64,000 nucleotides of DNA, taken from positions 31,282 to 95,281 of the forward strand of contig NW_020170573.1 in the NCBI RefSeq assembly GCF_000524195.1. Direction: 5' to 3'. The stretch is from Echinococcus granulosus (lineage: Eukaryota > Platyhelminthes > Cestoda > Cyclophyllidea > Taeniidae). The position numbers and the translations under genes are program-made. Under the pieces are notes generated by a model that searched no databases, was not told the DNA's origin, and worked only from the letters and a program-made list of their open reading frames with translations. Positions 27,556-40,200 of the stretch are shown here, in pieces (the first letter of the stretch is position 1; each line of letters opens with the position of its first letter).

Positions 27556-27722
27556 AGTGTAGCGCCCCGAGACTTCCCCAAAGACGAAGGTAAACATAGT
27601 ACCAGGACAGAAGAGTTGAGCGAGCTACTGGCATGGCCCGGAGGCCATTCCGCCAATCGGAAGTACAAAGGCGGAGCCTCAAGGGTCCGCGAAATTAAAG
27701 CAAAGGGTTAAACAAGCAAGCG
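27556..27722 (+). repeat. SINE-like repeat, near-complete copy
   Basis: It begins AGTGTAGCGCCCCGAGACTT, continues with CCAAAGACGAAGG, GAGCTACTGGCATGGCCCGG, GGCCATTCC, GGAAGTACAAAGGCGGAGCC and ends GCGAAATTAAAGCAAAGGGT. It is a good reference for family boundaries. Confidence 0.75.
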
Positions 27723-28419
27723 GGGCATTGTACTACCACTCATCCAAATTTTTGTCTGTCTAAATGAACTGAGGTATACACACATTCATGTCACTCCTAA
27801 TTTCGAAGCCCTGAATTTGATTTCCATTAGCCTGTCAAATCCTTTGTCTTTCAATGCACATCCCCTAATTACCGTTTATGCACGACTCGAAGGAAATAAA
27901 TAAAATTTCGGTGTAACTTATGAGGGATAGCTACTCCCTTTTTATTCAGTTGTATTTTCTGATTAAGTGAAGGGCTAGTTTGTACGAAAGTGGCCTTCAA
28001 TTTAGCTTAGATATTTGCCGTGATATTTTGGATGGTGATGCAAAATAGTTAAGGGACAAGCTCACAATAAGTAAACGTAGACCGCCGCATCGGTCAAAGT
28101 CATCTTCGTAGGCGCAGCAAGGCCAACTAGTGGGGAAGAGGAAGGGCTGCTGGGCTGTTAACATGAATGGAATAATATGCTACCGAGGTAGTGACAGAAA
28201 TCCGCCAAGACTGAAGACTAAAAAGAGGGGAATCATCTCTTTGTAATGACATGGTCTGTCTCTACACTGCCTTGGCTTACTTTTGATAGGCTAGGGATAA
28301 GACTAAATGTATCCAAATCCTAAATGCTAAAAGATTCAATCACAAATGTACATTTATAGTCTAAACGGTTACCGGTTCCGTTTTTCTCAATTCAATTATT
28401 CCTTTTTTTGGCATTTTAG

Positions 28420-28481
28420 CGCAAACAGGACATTCACCTTTCACCGGGCAGCCTCTGGAGAACGTTTTCAGCAAGATTGTG
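28420..28481 (+). CDS. Possible further SCYL2 exon
   Basis: A polypyrimidine tract and TTTTAG precede 62 bases that end at GTG|GTGAGT. If SCYL2 exon 17 uses the donor at 26446 (CAAG|GTAGCC, phase 1), this segment continues in frame and codes a polar peptide containing QTGHSPFTGQPLENVFSKIV. A following candidate exon at 29278-29301 would then end the protein after seven residues (TSLFTRR). This is an alternative 3' end to the stop at 26529-26531. It rests only on splice sites and phase, with no sequence similarity. Confidence 0.3.
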
Positions 28482-28534
28482 GTGAGTTAGTTAGCTAGGT
28501 TAGTTAGGTTTCCTCTCTGAAGTTGAAAGAAAAC

Positions 28535-28680
28535 ATGACATTAGGGCAGAAGGTGTATTTGCGACGTACAGAACGGCTGGAGAGGAGCTACTGGTCTGGC
28601 TCGGTGGTCATACCATCCAACGGAAGTTCAAAGGCGGAGGCTTAAGTGCCTGCGAAACAAAAGCAAAGAGTCAAATACCA
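28535..28680 (+). repeat. SINE-like repeat copy
   Basis: It contains ACATGACATTAGGGCAGAAG, GAGGAGCTACTGG, GGAAGTTCAAAGGCGGAGGC and TTAAGTGCCTGCGAAACAAA. The 5' end is degraded. Confidence 0.65.
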
Positions 28681-29849
28681 ATTTTACAAGGTTGACCTTT
28701 CCCCACGTTTATTTAAAGCTTTCTTACAGGAGCACACAAACTTTCGGGTGCTCTCTCACTAATTTTCATTAATGTTGAGAGGGAGAGACAGATTGTCATA
28801 CGACATTCCTACTCGGAGAGAGAAAATTGTGACCATTCGGATTTACTTATATCACCATTGAATGGAAAAGTCACTTGACTGGGATAGTTAGTTTAGAGGG
28901 AGAGAGAACATTCAAGCAATGACTTATATTTGTTGTCTAAATCTGCAAATCTGAAGGCATTTCTTAGCCATTAGGGCAGTACATCGTAAACGTAATCGAG
29001 GAAAGAATCTTAGACTCTATACACCTTGGGCTCATTAAACTTTCGAATTAATTCTCCAGTCTTATGAAGAAATAGCAGATGTATCCGTTCATAACTTGAA
29101 TGGGTGTTAAAATTCTCCACTAAAATGTTTTTTGTTAGATTAGAGTGCATCAACATTATAAAAAATTTACGCGTAGAGATAATTCACTCAATGTCGTAAA
29201 AGTGGAGGAGAAATAGCAACTAAATCGACACCTGAGTAGGAGTTCAGTTAATTTTATCTTTCCACAACTGTTCTTTTAGACCAGTCTTTTCACAAGACGC
29301 TGAGAGGTGGCGCAGGACAAAACTACTAATGAGCGAAGGGGATACTGGAAACGGTTTGGAGTGCTCAACGCCGATGAATGCTTGCCCACCGAAACTATGT
29401 TTACTCTGTCATTCACTCACTCTTGCGTACACTTCCGAACTTCTCATAATCTATGATAATTCCTTAATTAGCCACTGCCTATTTTCATTCCATATGCCAT
29501 CTCTACGTGCAATCAAAATGTCGCAGTTTTCTGGACAGTTTTATAACCCAATATTGTAAAAATGTGTCTCGATTCGATAAATAGGGAATCACTGCAAAAT
29601 ATCAATGCACTTTGCTATTGTGTCCAAAACCAAGTAATTTACCCCACTGCCAGGTATTCTAAACTTATTTTTATGGCCAAGTTGCTCAAATGACGGATTA
29701 GAGTTGCGAGAGGTGAAGATCTTACGATAAATTTTGGGGGAAAATTCATGCATATTGAGATCAAAATTGACACTAATTAGTTCAGTGGGTAATTTTAGTA
29801 TTCTGAGTCTTTCCTGAAGACAAAAAGATAAAGTGGCAGTAAAAAATGT

Positions 29850-29975
29850 ATATTACCGATGTAAAGGAGGGCTGAGGGACTGCCGACATAACCCGGAGGC
29901 CAAGCCATCGGGCGAAAGCTTGATAGCAGAGCCTTAAGTGCCTGCGAAATCAAAGCAAAGAGTTAAAAAGATTAC
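29850..29975 (+). repeat. SINE-like repeat copy, 5'-truncated
   Basis: It has AGGAGGGCTGAGG, ACCCGGAGGCC, GCGAAAGC and CCTTAAGTGCCTGCGAAATC followed by AAAGCAAAGAGTTAAA. The 3' half matches the copy at 27556 well. Confidence 0.65.
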
Positions 29976-30204
29976 CAAAGCATTAAACAATAGTGAGTGC
30001 CCATTGTTTTGCTTCTCAGTTAAATTCTGGCGCATTTTGTTTCCCCTAAAACCATAACTCCATTTTTGCTTTACTGCTAATTCACAACTTTCCCAATTTT
30101 TTTTATTTCTACTTTATTTAAGAGCTTGTTCATGAGTTTGGCAATGCTAGTGAAAAATCAGACTTGTATCAAAAATTTGGCTGAATTATAACTTCTTTTT
30201 TAAG

Positions 30205-30375
30205 GGAATACACTCTAGTATCCCGAGAATTCCCTGGAGACGATATCAGACACAATACTTGGGCAGAATATGCATTTGTAAACATACAGAAGGGCTTGGG
30301 GGCTACTGGCAAGGTCCAGAGGCCAGACCGCCCGGTGAAGGTACAACAGCAGAGCCCTAATTGGCCCGCTACCAA
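30205..30375 (+). repeat. SINE-like repeat, near-complete copy
   Basis: It has TCCCGAGAATTCCCTGGAGA, CACAATACTTGGGCAGAATA, AGAAGGGCTTGGGGGCTACT, GGCAAGG and GAAGGTACAACAGC. It is closest to the copy at 12124. Confidence 0.7.
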
Positions 30376-30424
30376 TACTGCGGGTCACAACAACCAATTG
30401 GAGTACTCTAGTCAGTAGATACAA

Positions 30425-30585
30425 ACCCGTGACGAACTGGGCGCCATGTGCCCCCGAGGAAGAGGAAAAGCAAGTTGAATAAGCTTAACCGCTTAACCTT
30501 CGTAACCTTTCAGTCATTGCTACCCTGTAAAGCGTGTCCTCGTATACTGGTTCCAAGGGTATGAAACCAGAGGTGGAGGGGAGAA
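30425..30585 (+). repeat. Second short repeat family, copy 1
   Basis: The segment GGGCGCCATGTGCCCCCGAG, then CTTAACCGCTTAACCTTCGT with AACCTTTCAG, then TTCCAAGGGTATGAAACCA has a matching direct copy at 31978-32125 with the same order and spacing but many substitutions. It follows the SINE-like copy at 30205 directly and could be part of a longer composite element. Confidence 0.45.
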
Positions 30586-31634
30586 GGGCCGAGCCTATTA
30601 CGTACACTGTCGAGATTAGATCACGATCTTACATTATTGTGGTCCCAAATGGTCCACAATATTTAATTTAGTAAAGTATGGAGGTGTGTAGACACCAACA
30701 ATATTATGGTATCTAAGATGATGTAAACATTAAGGACACGTTTAAAATGCTGTGTAGAGTCCCTTTTACTAGTTTTCCTTTAGACTTCTTCCTGGTTTTC
30801 GTAGTAAAGTCAGTATAAACGTGGACCATTCACTTTACGAAGGGCAGTGGTTCCTTCGAAAATAAAAGTACTCACGTTAACCATTCATCTCGGCTTAAAC
30901 TAGCAACGATGTGCTTTTAGAATATTTAATAATCAAGACACATTGAATGACGACATTAAATGTGATTACATAATTGGTTTTGTTTGGTTTAATTCCCAAT
31001 GATTGAACATTTTAACGACTAAGGGGGAGCAAACCAATTCGTGTACCCTCCTATCGGTTGGCAGCGGGGCCGGCAACCTTAGTATAGTTGTGGTCTGTTA
31101 GGCACAAGTGCCATTCCCGCAAACGTAATTAAGAAATGCAAATTAACTCCTTTGGGATTAACCATTGCTGCATCATTTATGGTAAAGGGTATGCAAACAA
31201 GTACAAGTGAGACCGACACAACGGTGTTCTAGGGGAACGGAAATATTCATGCTCCGTAAGAAATGAGAAGTAAAGTTACTTTGACTGGTGAATTTCGGAT
31301 CACAGAAAGCGTCTTCCTTTGCACTGAATGGTGAAATTAATGGCAAATTAGCATTCATAACTTTTGTTGGAATTGAGGAATGGATTTAGTCAGTTTATTT
31401 CGTAGATGAAAATGTGATAAGATGAATGAAGATGAATTACCAGTCCCTGAGGTCAGGCGTCGTATTCGAATCAGAAGGATTAAGTGGGTGTTAGAAGTAC
31501 CACCAACAACCATGGAATAACAGTTACCTGCTATTGAATGCCTACAAATGCAGTAATAAGCAATAGCAAGTTGAATATCATGTAACAATTTGATTGTTTG
31601 TGTAAATCATCGTTTTGGTTTAGCAGGAACTTAA

Positions 31635-31775
31635 AGCACCACTTTGTACTTCCTCTGGGTGGCATGGCCTCTGGGCTATGCCGGTAGTCCCACCCATCCC
31701 TTCTGTACTTTGGCAATACATATTCTGCCCTAGTATTGCGTTTTCTTTTATCTTCAAAAAAGCATTTATTCAAAA
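31635..31775 (-). repeat. SINE-like repeat copy (reverse)
   Basis: On the minus strand it has AATACTAGGGCAGAATATGT, CAAAGTACAGAAGGG, a GGCATAGCC/GGCCATGCC hairpin and GGAAGTACAAAG. Confidence 0.7.
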
Positions 31776-31977
31776 TCGGGTTATTTATTAATTAGCATTG
31801 TGTACCGATAAGGATTTCGGTATTTTGCTGGATCAGTCGAATGCATCGTTCGACCTGTACAAATACTTTTAATCCAAGCTCCACAACAGACACGTGAGAT
31901 TTTGTGTACTGCGTGATTGTTGGACTCTACCTTTAAGGTGACGAGCAGTAGGCTTACACTAACTACGTGAAAGAATG

Positions 31978-32125
31978 GCCACCATCGGCCCCTCACCCCT
32001 GAGGAGGAAACTAGCTCCGATCCCCTTAAACCATTGATAACTTATAAACCTTTAGTATACTCCTCAAATAGAGGTCCTCCTCTACCCAAACTTCTCGTCC
32101 CAAGGGTGTGAACCCATGGGAACAC
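31978..32125 (+). repeat. Second short repeat family, copy 2
   Basis: It has GGCCACCATCGGCCCCTCAC, GAGGAGGAAACTAG, CTTAAACCATTGATAACTTA with AACCTTTAG, and TCCCAAGGGTGTGAACCCAT. It is collinear with 30425-30585. Confidence 0.45.
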
Positions 32126-32559
32126 AAACATAATAAGGAGCATAATTTGATACTCACAGTTAGTCCCTAAGCAGTCAGGCTAAGATTGTTACCATAGTTA
32201 TTCTAATAAGTACAACTCTAAGTTTGACTTATTGATACGTCTTGACTTTAATAAAACTGATAAAAAAAGTTAATAACAGGAGTTAATGAGCACTTGGCTA
32301 ATCGTGTACCTCTAAATTTATTCCATCATAATTATAGCCAACATGCTGACATATGTTGATGCCATTTGTCATGCATCCACTCCAGGCGGCACTAATGGAA
32401 TGTTTGATATATACAAAACATAACTTATTCGGAGTAATATTGAATGCATAGTGCTCTTTGAAGTCCAATTGAAGCCAATATCATGAATTTGTAGGAATAA
32501 CTTCTCACAATTTTTATAATGTAGAAGGAAGGTTAGTAGAATGAATGGTGACTGTAATG

Positions 32560-32725
32560 CTTTGATAGTTTGCTTAACTTTGCGAATGATTACACGGGCA
32601 CTTAAGTCCTCCAAATCCTACTTTCTCTGGGAGGCATGGTCTTCGTCTCATGTCAGTAGCCTCAGCTCTTCTGTACGTCGGCAAAATATTTACTATGACC
32701 TCTCGCTACTTGAGAAAAAAATCCG
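32560..32725 (-). repeat. SINE-like repeat copy (reverse)
   Basis: On the minus strand it reads CTCAAGTAGCGAGAGG, then AGAAGAGCTGAGGCTACTGA, a damaged hairpin and AGGACTTAAGTGCCCGTG. It is diverged but collinear with the family. Confidence 0.55.
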
Positions 32726-33504
32726 GGGGCTGCATTAGTGGAATCGACAAGAGAGCCCGATCCAAAAGGGTATCTACCCTGATCTTTATTGATAAAATGC
32801 TAATCTTAACCGGACGGAAGAAGGCCATACGCTTTGGATGAGAAAGCCTGTAATGACCCCCAAAAGAAGGGTCGAAAATGTTGTCCACCTCTAACAACAA
32901 CCCCAGCCCCATGTTCTGCAGAAATGCCATAAACAGCTGAAGCGATGTTGGTCGTAAGCCATCAGATAAAGTCCGCTAAGGAGCCTTCCGCGGCACCTGT
33001 ATAAAAATGTCAATTAAGTTGATACACGCTACCTCTCCCAACTCTCTACTGGCTGGATGGAACCCAGATGTACCTGGAGAGCACTGAATTGGGAACAAAA
33101 TGTCAAAGAGGAAAAGACATGAAAATTTATTACCACTAAACTAATTTAAACACCAGCCCTTAATAAAGGACTCAGCTTTTGAGCCAGTGTCCTTACGACT
33201 GGTGATAGTAGAACGAGATAGCCCTGCAGTGGAGCATCATCCAGTCTCCGGCAGCATGAAAACAGTGCGTTCCGCCCACCCAAAAATTTGCTAGAGAGGA
33301 TGAATTCTTGACCAGGGAATTTGGTAAGATGCATCAATGACGTTTGGATCGGATATATTCTCTGTTGCACGTAAATTTGATGACAGGAGCGGCCGTTTAG
33401 TGGATGATTTTTTGTTTCGAACTACCGAACGAGTTGGGGTAACTGACACAATAGCTTGATCAAGGAGCGGACAAAAATACAAAATAAGTAGAGAGAGGCT
33501 ATGC

Positions 33505-33690
33505 AATGATTTGATAGACTGTTTAGTTCGGGATTTAATCACGTGGATACAAGTATCCACTGATCTCACTCTCTCTGCGGCATGAGCTCCTGGCCATGCC
33601 AGTGGGGTCAGCTCTTCTTTACGCCAGTAATACATCTGCTGCCATGCTATTATGGCTTCCTATAACCTCAGGAAAGCCCCGAAGAGCTAC
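33505..33690 (-). repeat. SINE-like repeat copy (reverse)
   Basis: On the minus strand it has GGGGCTTTCCTGAGGTTATA, GCGTAAAGAAGAGCTGACCC, CACTGGCATGGCC and GATTAAATCCCGAACTAAAC near the 3' end. It is diverged. Confidence 0.55.
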
Positions 33691-34248
33691 TGTGAGGTTT
33701 TTATGAAACTTATTTTATGATGGAAGGTTACACTTAGAAATGGGCCCAAAATCTCTAACGCATTATAAACGCTTGATTTTTCGCAAATTCTTTATTGCTT
33801 TGGTAATGCTAGGGCGAAAATAATATAGGCTACATAAAGGAAATTAATGTGGTTAAGCGTGGGCAATTTTATTCGCTTTCATGGACTGTTCTATGCATTA
33901 CCTGTATCACTACAACGAATCCTCGAATAGGCATAATCAGGCGTGCTACGGGATAACTATCTACTGACTTCGTTCATTTTTGGAAATTATGTTAACTGTT
34001 TGCTGCATCCAAACTTTTAGTTGCCCTAATAATATTTGGGCTAAAAATGAGACACAAGTAATTGGGCATACGCAACTAACAAAAATTACTATTTTAAGCT
34101 AATGTTTTGCTTACCTTCTCTCTGCACAAATAGTATAGATCATTTAAAGCCATATGTTTGTTTGTATTAGCCGCAATATTTCGACTGCCGAATATCTTTT
34201 AACCGCTTAGCCTAGTTGTTGTAGCAACCCGAAGTGACAGTATCGCAC

Positions 34249-37200
34249 ATGCGCCTGGGAATGTCAAAAACCACGGAAGAGGAAGCAACAATAAAAATTT
34301 TACGGCACAAGGAAAGCCTAGTGCCGGCCTTCCTTAGCGTCAAGGGTCTTGTAAAGTTGCACATCGACTCATTTAATCACTTCATTGAAACCGAAATACG
34401 GAATATAGTCCAGGCGAATAATCGTGTGAGTGTGCCATCAGCTAATTGGTGGCTGGAATACAACAACGTTTACGTTAAACCACCCACTGTTAATGATGGG
34501 AGTGTTATTGCTAGCCGCGTTACGCCACATGATTGTCGACTTCGTGATCTTACTTACGCTGGTGAAATTCTAGTCGATATTACCTTCACACGCCAACACG
34601 AGATCGTTTCCAAGAAGGGCGTTTTTATTGGACGGATGCCACTCATGCTCAAAAGTTCGGCCTGTGTTTTAAATGGTATGTTGCTTGATAATGTTGCATT
34701 TGCTACCAATTTTTAACAACTCATTTTAATGTACACTATCTTTATTAGGCAAATCCGCATTTGAGCTGATGAAAATGAAGGAATGTCCACTGGACCCAGG
34801 TGGTTATTTCATCATCAACGGAAGTGAGAAGGTGGTTCTCATGCAAGAGCAAATGTCTAAGAATAGGATCATTGTGGACGGTGATACAAAAAAGGGAATG
34901 GTCTGTTCTGTCACTTCCTCTTCCGCGCAAACGAAGTCCAAGACGAATATACTACTAAAGGATGGTCGTTTCTTTCTGCAACACAACTCCTTCACTATCG
35001 ATATTCCCATAGTCATTCTAATCAAAGCCATGGGTATAACCTCGGATAGGGAGATTCTACAGTGCGTCGGCTGCGAAGAAGCGATTTGGACAAAGATGGT
35101 ACCCTCACTGAAACAATGTATCGAAGCAAAGGTAGGAAGCTTTACCTTGTCCCCGTACGAAGCTATTTTTCTACTCTACAGGTGCATACAACACTGGAGG
35201 CATGTAAGTGGCTCCAATCGAAACTGCGCGCTCCCCGTTTCCGTCCAGCAAAAATCGTTTCCATCGGTGGCAAATCCGGCACCGACATAACCGATCGCGA
35301 TGTCCAGGCTGACATTCAGCGAATGCTTCGAGATATTATCGTCACGCACGTTCCAATGAAGAAGATGAACTTTCAGGATCGTGTTCTCTTCCTTGGGCAA
35401 ATGATCCGCTATCTCGTTCTCCTTGCTGATGGTCAAATTCCTGTGAGTTTTAGTTGTGAGTATCTTGATAACCATCGCTCCGTGTCCCGATCCTTCACCA
35501 TGCTTTTTCCCACCTTAGCCTGACGATCGTGATTTCTACGGTAACAAACGAGTTGATCTTGCTGGTTCCTTGATAGCACTCCTCTTCGAAGATGTCTTTA
35601 AGACCTTCAATGAAGATTTATGGATGACGGTTTCGAAGCTGGATGCAAAGCGAAGGGTCGCCCCATTTGACATCTCGCGGCACATCAAAACCTGGCTTAT
35701 TACAGAGCAGCTGAACAGGGCCATCTCTACGGGTAATTGGATTATCAAGCGTTTCCGTATGATGAGGCAGGGTGTTACCCAATTAGTCAGTCGTCTCTCC
35801 TATGTCGCCGTTCTCGGGCACATGACGCGTGTGACTAGCCTGTTTGAGAAAACTCGAAAGGTGGGCATGCAACTGATTTTGTCAGTCCCAAAGATCAGAT
35901 TAGGATAGAAATGCAGGCTTTCTATTCCGATAATCATTATTTGTTAGCTAAAGGAAATGCATATTTTAGTAGACGGTGTATTTTTAAGTACTAGGATAAA
36001 TTAGACCACCTTTTGACTCATTCAATTTTCGAGGGGCATTTAACACGGATCTATTGGATCGTGTTTTCCATGCATCATTTGTCCCATTTCCCAATATCCA
36101 TTCATGGTCCACACTTCTGAAATTCACTTACAACAAAGCTTTGTGCTGCACTTACCAAATTCGTGATCTACCTAGGGACGGTGCAACAGCTCTCACTAAC
36201 TCATTGAAAGCATTCTAAGCGGTTCTTTCGAGTTATTCAAAAATTTATTCAAACGAAAACTCGATTCCAGGGCAGTTAAGTAAGGTCGTTTTATTTTTTC
36301 AGATTGCCGGTCCCCGCGCTATCCACTCGAGTCAATGGGGTTTAGTGTGTCCCTCGGACACGCCAGAAGGAGAGGCTTGCGGTCTGGTAAAAAACGTCTC
36401 CCTCATGTGCCACATCACCGTGGAAGTGGACGACACTAACCTCATCGAACTTCTTCAGACCTACTACGTCTACGCTCTTCGCGACTTTAGTTACGCCCTT
36501 GATGAGTAAGATCTTGCTGTAGATGTCTTTCACATTTGACTTGTTCCTTCTTGACCACAGGTACATAGTTTACGTCAACGGCAAACCAATTGGCTTCACA
36601 AAGGAGCCGAATGAGCTAGCAGCTGTGATCCGCGGACTGCGACGTTCGCGCTGCCTCCACGAATTCGTCTCTGTGCACTGCAAACCAGTGCTTCGCTGTG
36701 TCCACGTGGTCAGTGATGGTGGACGTCTATGCAGACCCTATATCATCATCTGCAAAGGAAAACCACTGGTCACTCAGGACATGCTTGACGTAAGCCCCTC
36801 GTTGCTAAATCTATCATTATTTACATCGTTTTCATGAGGTCTGCGGTGCTTGGCTGATTGTAGGACCTTACAGCCAAGGTTCTAAGCTGGGAGGACTTTT
36901 TGAAGAAGGGTGTGATAGAGTACCTTGATTCAAATGAACTCAATGACTGCTTGGTCGCTTTGAACGAGGCTGACATTACGCCTAGCACCACACACATGGA
37001 AATTGATCCGGCTACCATTTTGGGCGTTGTCGCCGGTCTCATCCCCTACCCGGATCACAATCAATCGCCTCGTAATACATATCAATGCGCTATGGGTAAA
37101 CAGGCTATGGGAACCATTGCACTCAACCAACAGATTAGGTATGTGGTTTTGTTTATCGCCTTGTAAGGTATCCTTTGGCCTCTACAATGAGTCTCTATAA

Positions 37201-40200
37201 AATGCAAGGTTATTCCAAAGGGCACTTTCTCCGCCTCCCTACCGACCTCTAAAGATTATGTGCGAACGCAATTATCATAAGGAGTCAACTAAGTTTCGTA
37301 TTGTTTCGTCCTTTGTGTAGCTCAACAAGTTTTCTACTCTACGGAATGGCACTTGAGTAGTTCGATCTGGCACACGTTGTCACATCCTTTGTAGGTGTGC
37401 TTACGACTTCGGTCCGCCGAATGATTTACGACCACATTTGCTCTTCCACGCGGCCCTCCACTGCTGCACTTATACACTACACGTATCTCATCGTTCATTT
37501 ATTACCTGGACTTGGAGACTTCGACACAATGATTTGTAGGTACAGCTAACCTGTTCTAGACCAGTCTTCGGAAAACTGCATTGTTACTCAGCGTACACTC
37601 ACCTCTCGACGGTGCAAATGCTTGTCTCTGTGAACGATGACTGGTTTATTCTTGCCGCTCCTCCAAAAAGATCCTTTTCATGCTCAATTGGTCGGAAATT
37701 TAGAACCAAACGCTCCACACGCTGATTGAAGTTTTACGGCGAGACAGGGTTGACTGCCGTGTGCCAAGAACGCCGACAAAGACAATAATAGCCGGAATCT
37801 TCACTGTTAGGCTTTGAAACGTTTTCACCATTCGAATACCTTACTGGTTTGCGGTTGAGCGTTCCATCAGCTCACCGTGCTGCCTTTGAATACTTCCATA
37901 GGTACGAGCAGACGCCCGCTTGTTTACAGGAACAGTCGTTCATCCCCACTCACTGTTATATGCACGCACTCAATGCCGTCACCGTAGCTTGCCTTCTTGA
38001 TTAGCGGCATCCGTGCTGGACTGGGTTGGACTGATCAAGGACATGAAGACTGGCTTGTCGTGTCTAGTAGGACACAGGTGTCGTTTACTACTGCCTGTGA
38101 TTCCACCACGGTGGTATCCCTTTTTATGAGCAGCTGTAAAGTTACAAGTCCTGGTTTGTCGCGAAATCCCCTTGTTTGTAAGCGACGCTGTCCGTATCTC
38201 ACCGTGTTACCGTTACTCATCTAGAGAAAAGCTACTACAAGAAATAAATCTGGCCGCGCAGTCAGCACACACTGAATTATAGGACTTGGGTGTAAATACA
38301 GGATTTGAAGTTCAGTGGGTGCAACAATGGATAATAGATAAAATCTTTGATAAGTGGTTCCACTTATGCAGATGAAGAGAGTGTCTAGATATGCAAAATA
38401 CAACAAGAAAAATGACATTCCAAGAGTCAAGGGAGCCCATTGTATGAATTTCGCCATTGAATGAATGCGATGCTGAGGCGTCCGGATGTCACCTACAGGT
38501 TCGACACGCTGCAACTGCAGATGGTATATCCGCAGCGTCCACTTGTCCAGTCGAAGACTATCCAGATGCTGCACTTCGACCAGCTACCAGCAGGCCAGAA
38601 TGCCATTGTGGCGATCATGTCCTTTACCGGCTACGATGTCGAAGACGCGCTCATTGTCAACAAGGCCTCTATTGATCGGGGCTTTGCGCGGGCCTGCGTC
38701 TACCGGCGCACCGGGGTGCACCTCAAGATGCATGACAGCGGCGCCTACGATCGACTTATGGGACCCATTATCGATCGAGGTAGGTGGGGCAAAGGGATAC
38801 TGCTTTTATCGGGTAGGCCTAGTTGTTGACCTCCTCTTGTTACGTCACAGAGACGGGGAAGCCGCGGCGGGAGGACGAGATTCTTGAGGCAGATGGCACA
38901 GCGGCTGTGGGCGCAAAGGTGCAGAATCAGCGCATCCTCATTAACAAAGAGATGCCGATGGTGAGGGTTTCTTCGGTGACTGCTGGAAATGGTGGTGCGT
39001 TGAGCATGCATCCCGCTACACCGGCCAATGCAGTAAGTATTTTGCACTATACGCTTTTCTACCATTTCGTTGTTCTCCTGAAATCCTGTAGCTGAATGTC
39101 TTTAGGTGACGTCTATAAGATTCAAACAAAAGTGACTTAGTAACATGATTTGGAGGAGATTTCGTGCTCAATGACATTGAGAGAAGTGAAATTACTAGTA
39201 GCCATTTTGCCCATAACATAAACCTTTGTTCACCATCCCAAAACTGTGGGGCAAAATCACGGCGGATAAAGTGGATCATTTTAAAAAACTTATTTTGTGA
39301 AGTCTTGCAATTATTTGCTGTAAAACATCTTCATTCCAAGATTTCGGCGCCCATAAAACTTGTAATCAGACAGCTTTGAAGTGAGAAAATCGCATTTGCT
39401 ACGTCAGTGAGGCCATTGATGACCTATAACATTGTGGGGAAAATTGACTAAGCCAATAAAAACTATACTTAATATGATAAATCAGTAGAAATTTTTATGC
39501 CAAATAGTGTCAAAGGAAGGTAGATGCCCTTACTATCAAAATCGGCACTTTTTTCTTCAGTGGAACTAGATAGCAACATCGGAATTTCGATAAAATCACT
39601 TGACAAAGCCATTCTGATGCTTTTTGATCACAGTAGTATATATTTCTTGATAGACTTATAATCATATGGTTATAAATTAATTAAATCGGATTAATCAGCC
39701 ACCCATCAATGAGGTCAGGGGAATGTGACAGCCACAGCCGGCCGGCCGGCTGGCTGACCAAACATTTGTGCGTGTGCGTGCCTTAAGGTTGAGTTCAAGC
39801 GAGTCGCGGCAGACTACCGCGGCATTGAGCCGTCGTACGTGGATAAGGTGATGTTCTCCACCTCTGAGGGCAGTCAGGCCGTAGTGAAGGTGCTTCTGCG
39901 TCAGACGCGTCGGCCGGAGATGGGTGATAAGTTCTCCTCGCGCCACGGCCAGAAGGGAGTAGTGGGTCTCATCGTGCCTCAGGCTGACATGCCAGTCTCC
40001 TCCCAGGGCATCTGTCCCGACATCATCATGAATCCCCACGGCTTCCCTAGTCGTATGACCGTAAGTTTTATCACCTGGCTGCCTGCATTCAATCTTCCCG
40101 CGGTCCTATCTCACCGCCCTTGGTTAACTGGTACCCAAGATCGTAAATTAAAAAGCGCATGAATGTAGTCAAGCTACTAAGTTAAGTAAGATGAATCAAA

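Larger units (their letters stand above)
26532..34248. other. Gene-poor region between SCYL2 and POLR3B, rich in SINE-like repeats
   Basis: No complete gene was recognised. At least seven SINE-like copies lie here (27.6, 28.5, 29.9, 30.2 kb forward; 31.6, 32.6, 33.5 kb reverse), along with a second pair of repeats at 30425 and 31978. Two possible downstream exons of SCYL2 are listed separately. The remaining sequence is AT-rich with only short, unconvincing open frames. Confidence 0.55.

Noticed and set aside
33291..33635. A 114-codon minus-strand frame before POLR3B
   Set aside because: It overlaps a SINE-like copy and has no protein-like conservation.
38457..38887. Two long overlapping frames in POLR3B exon 8
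   Set aside because: Shadow frames of the conserved polymerase exon, whose own frame carries GYDVEDAL.
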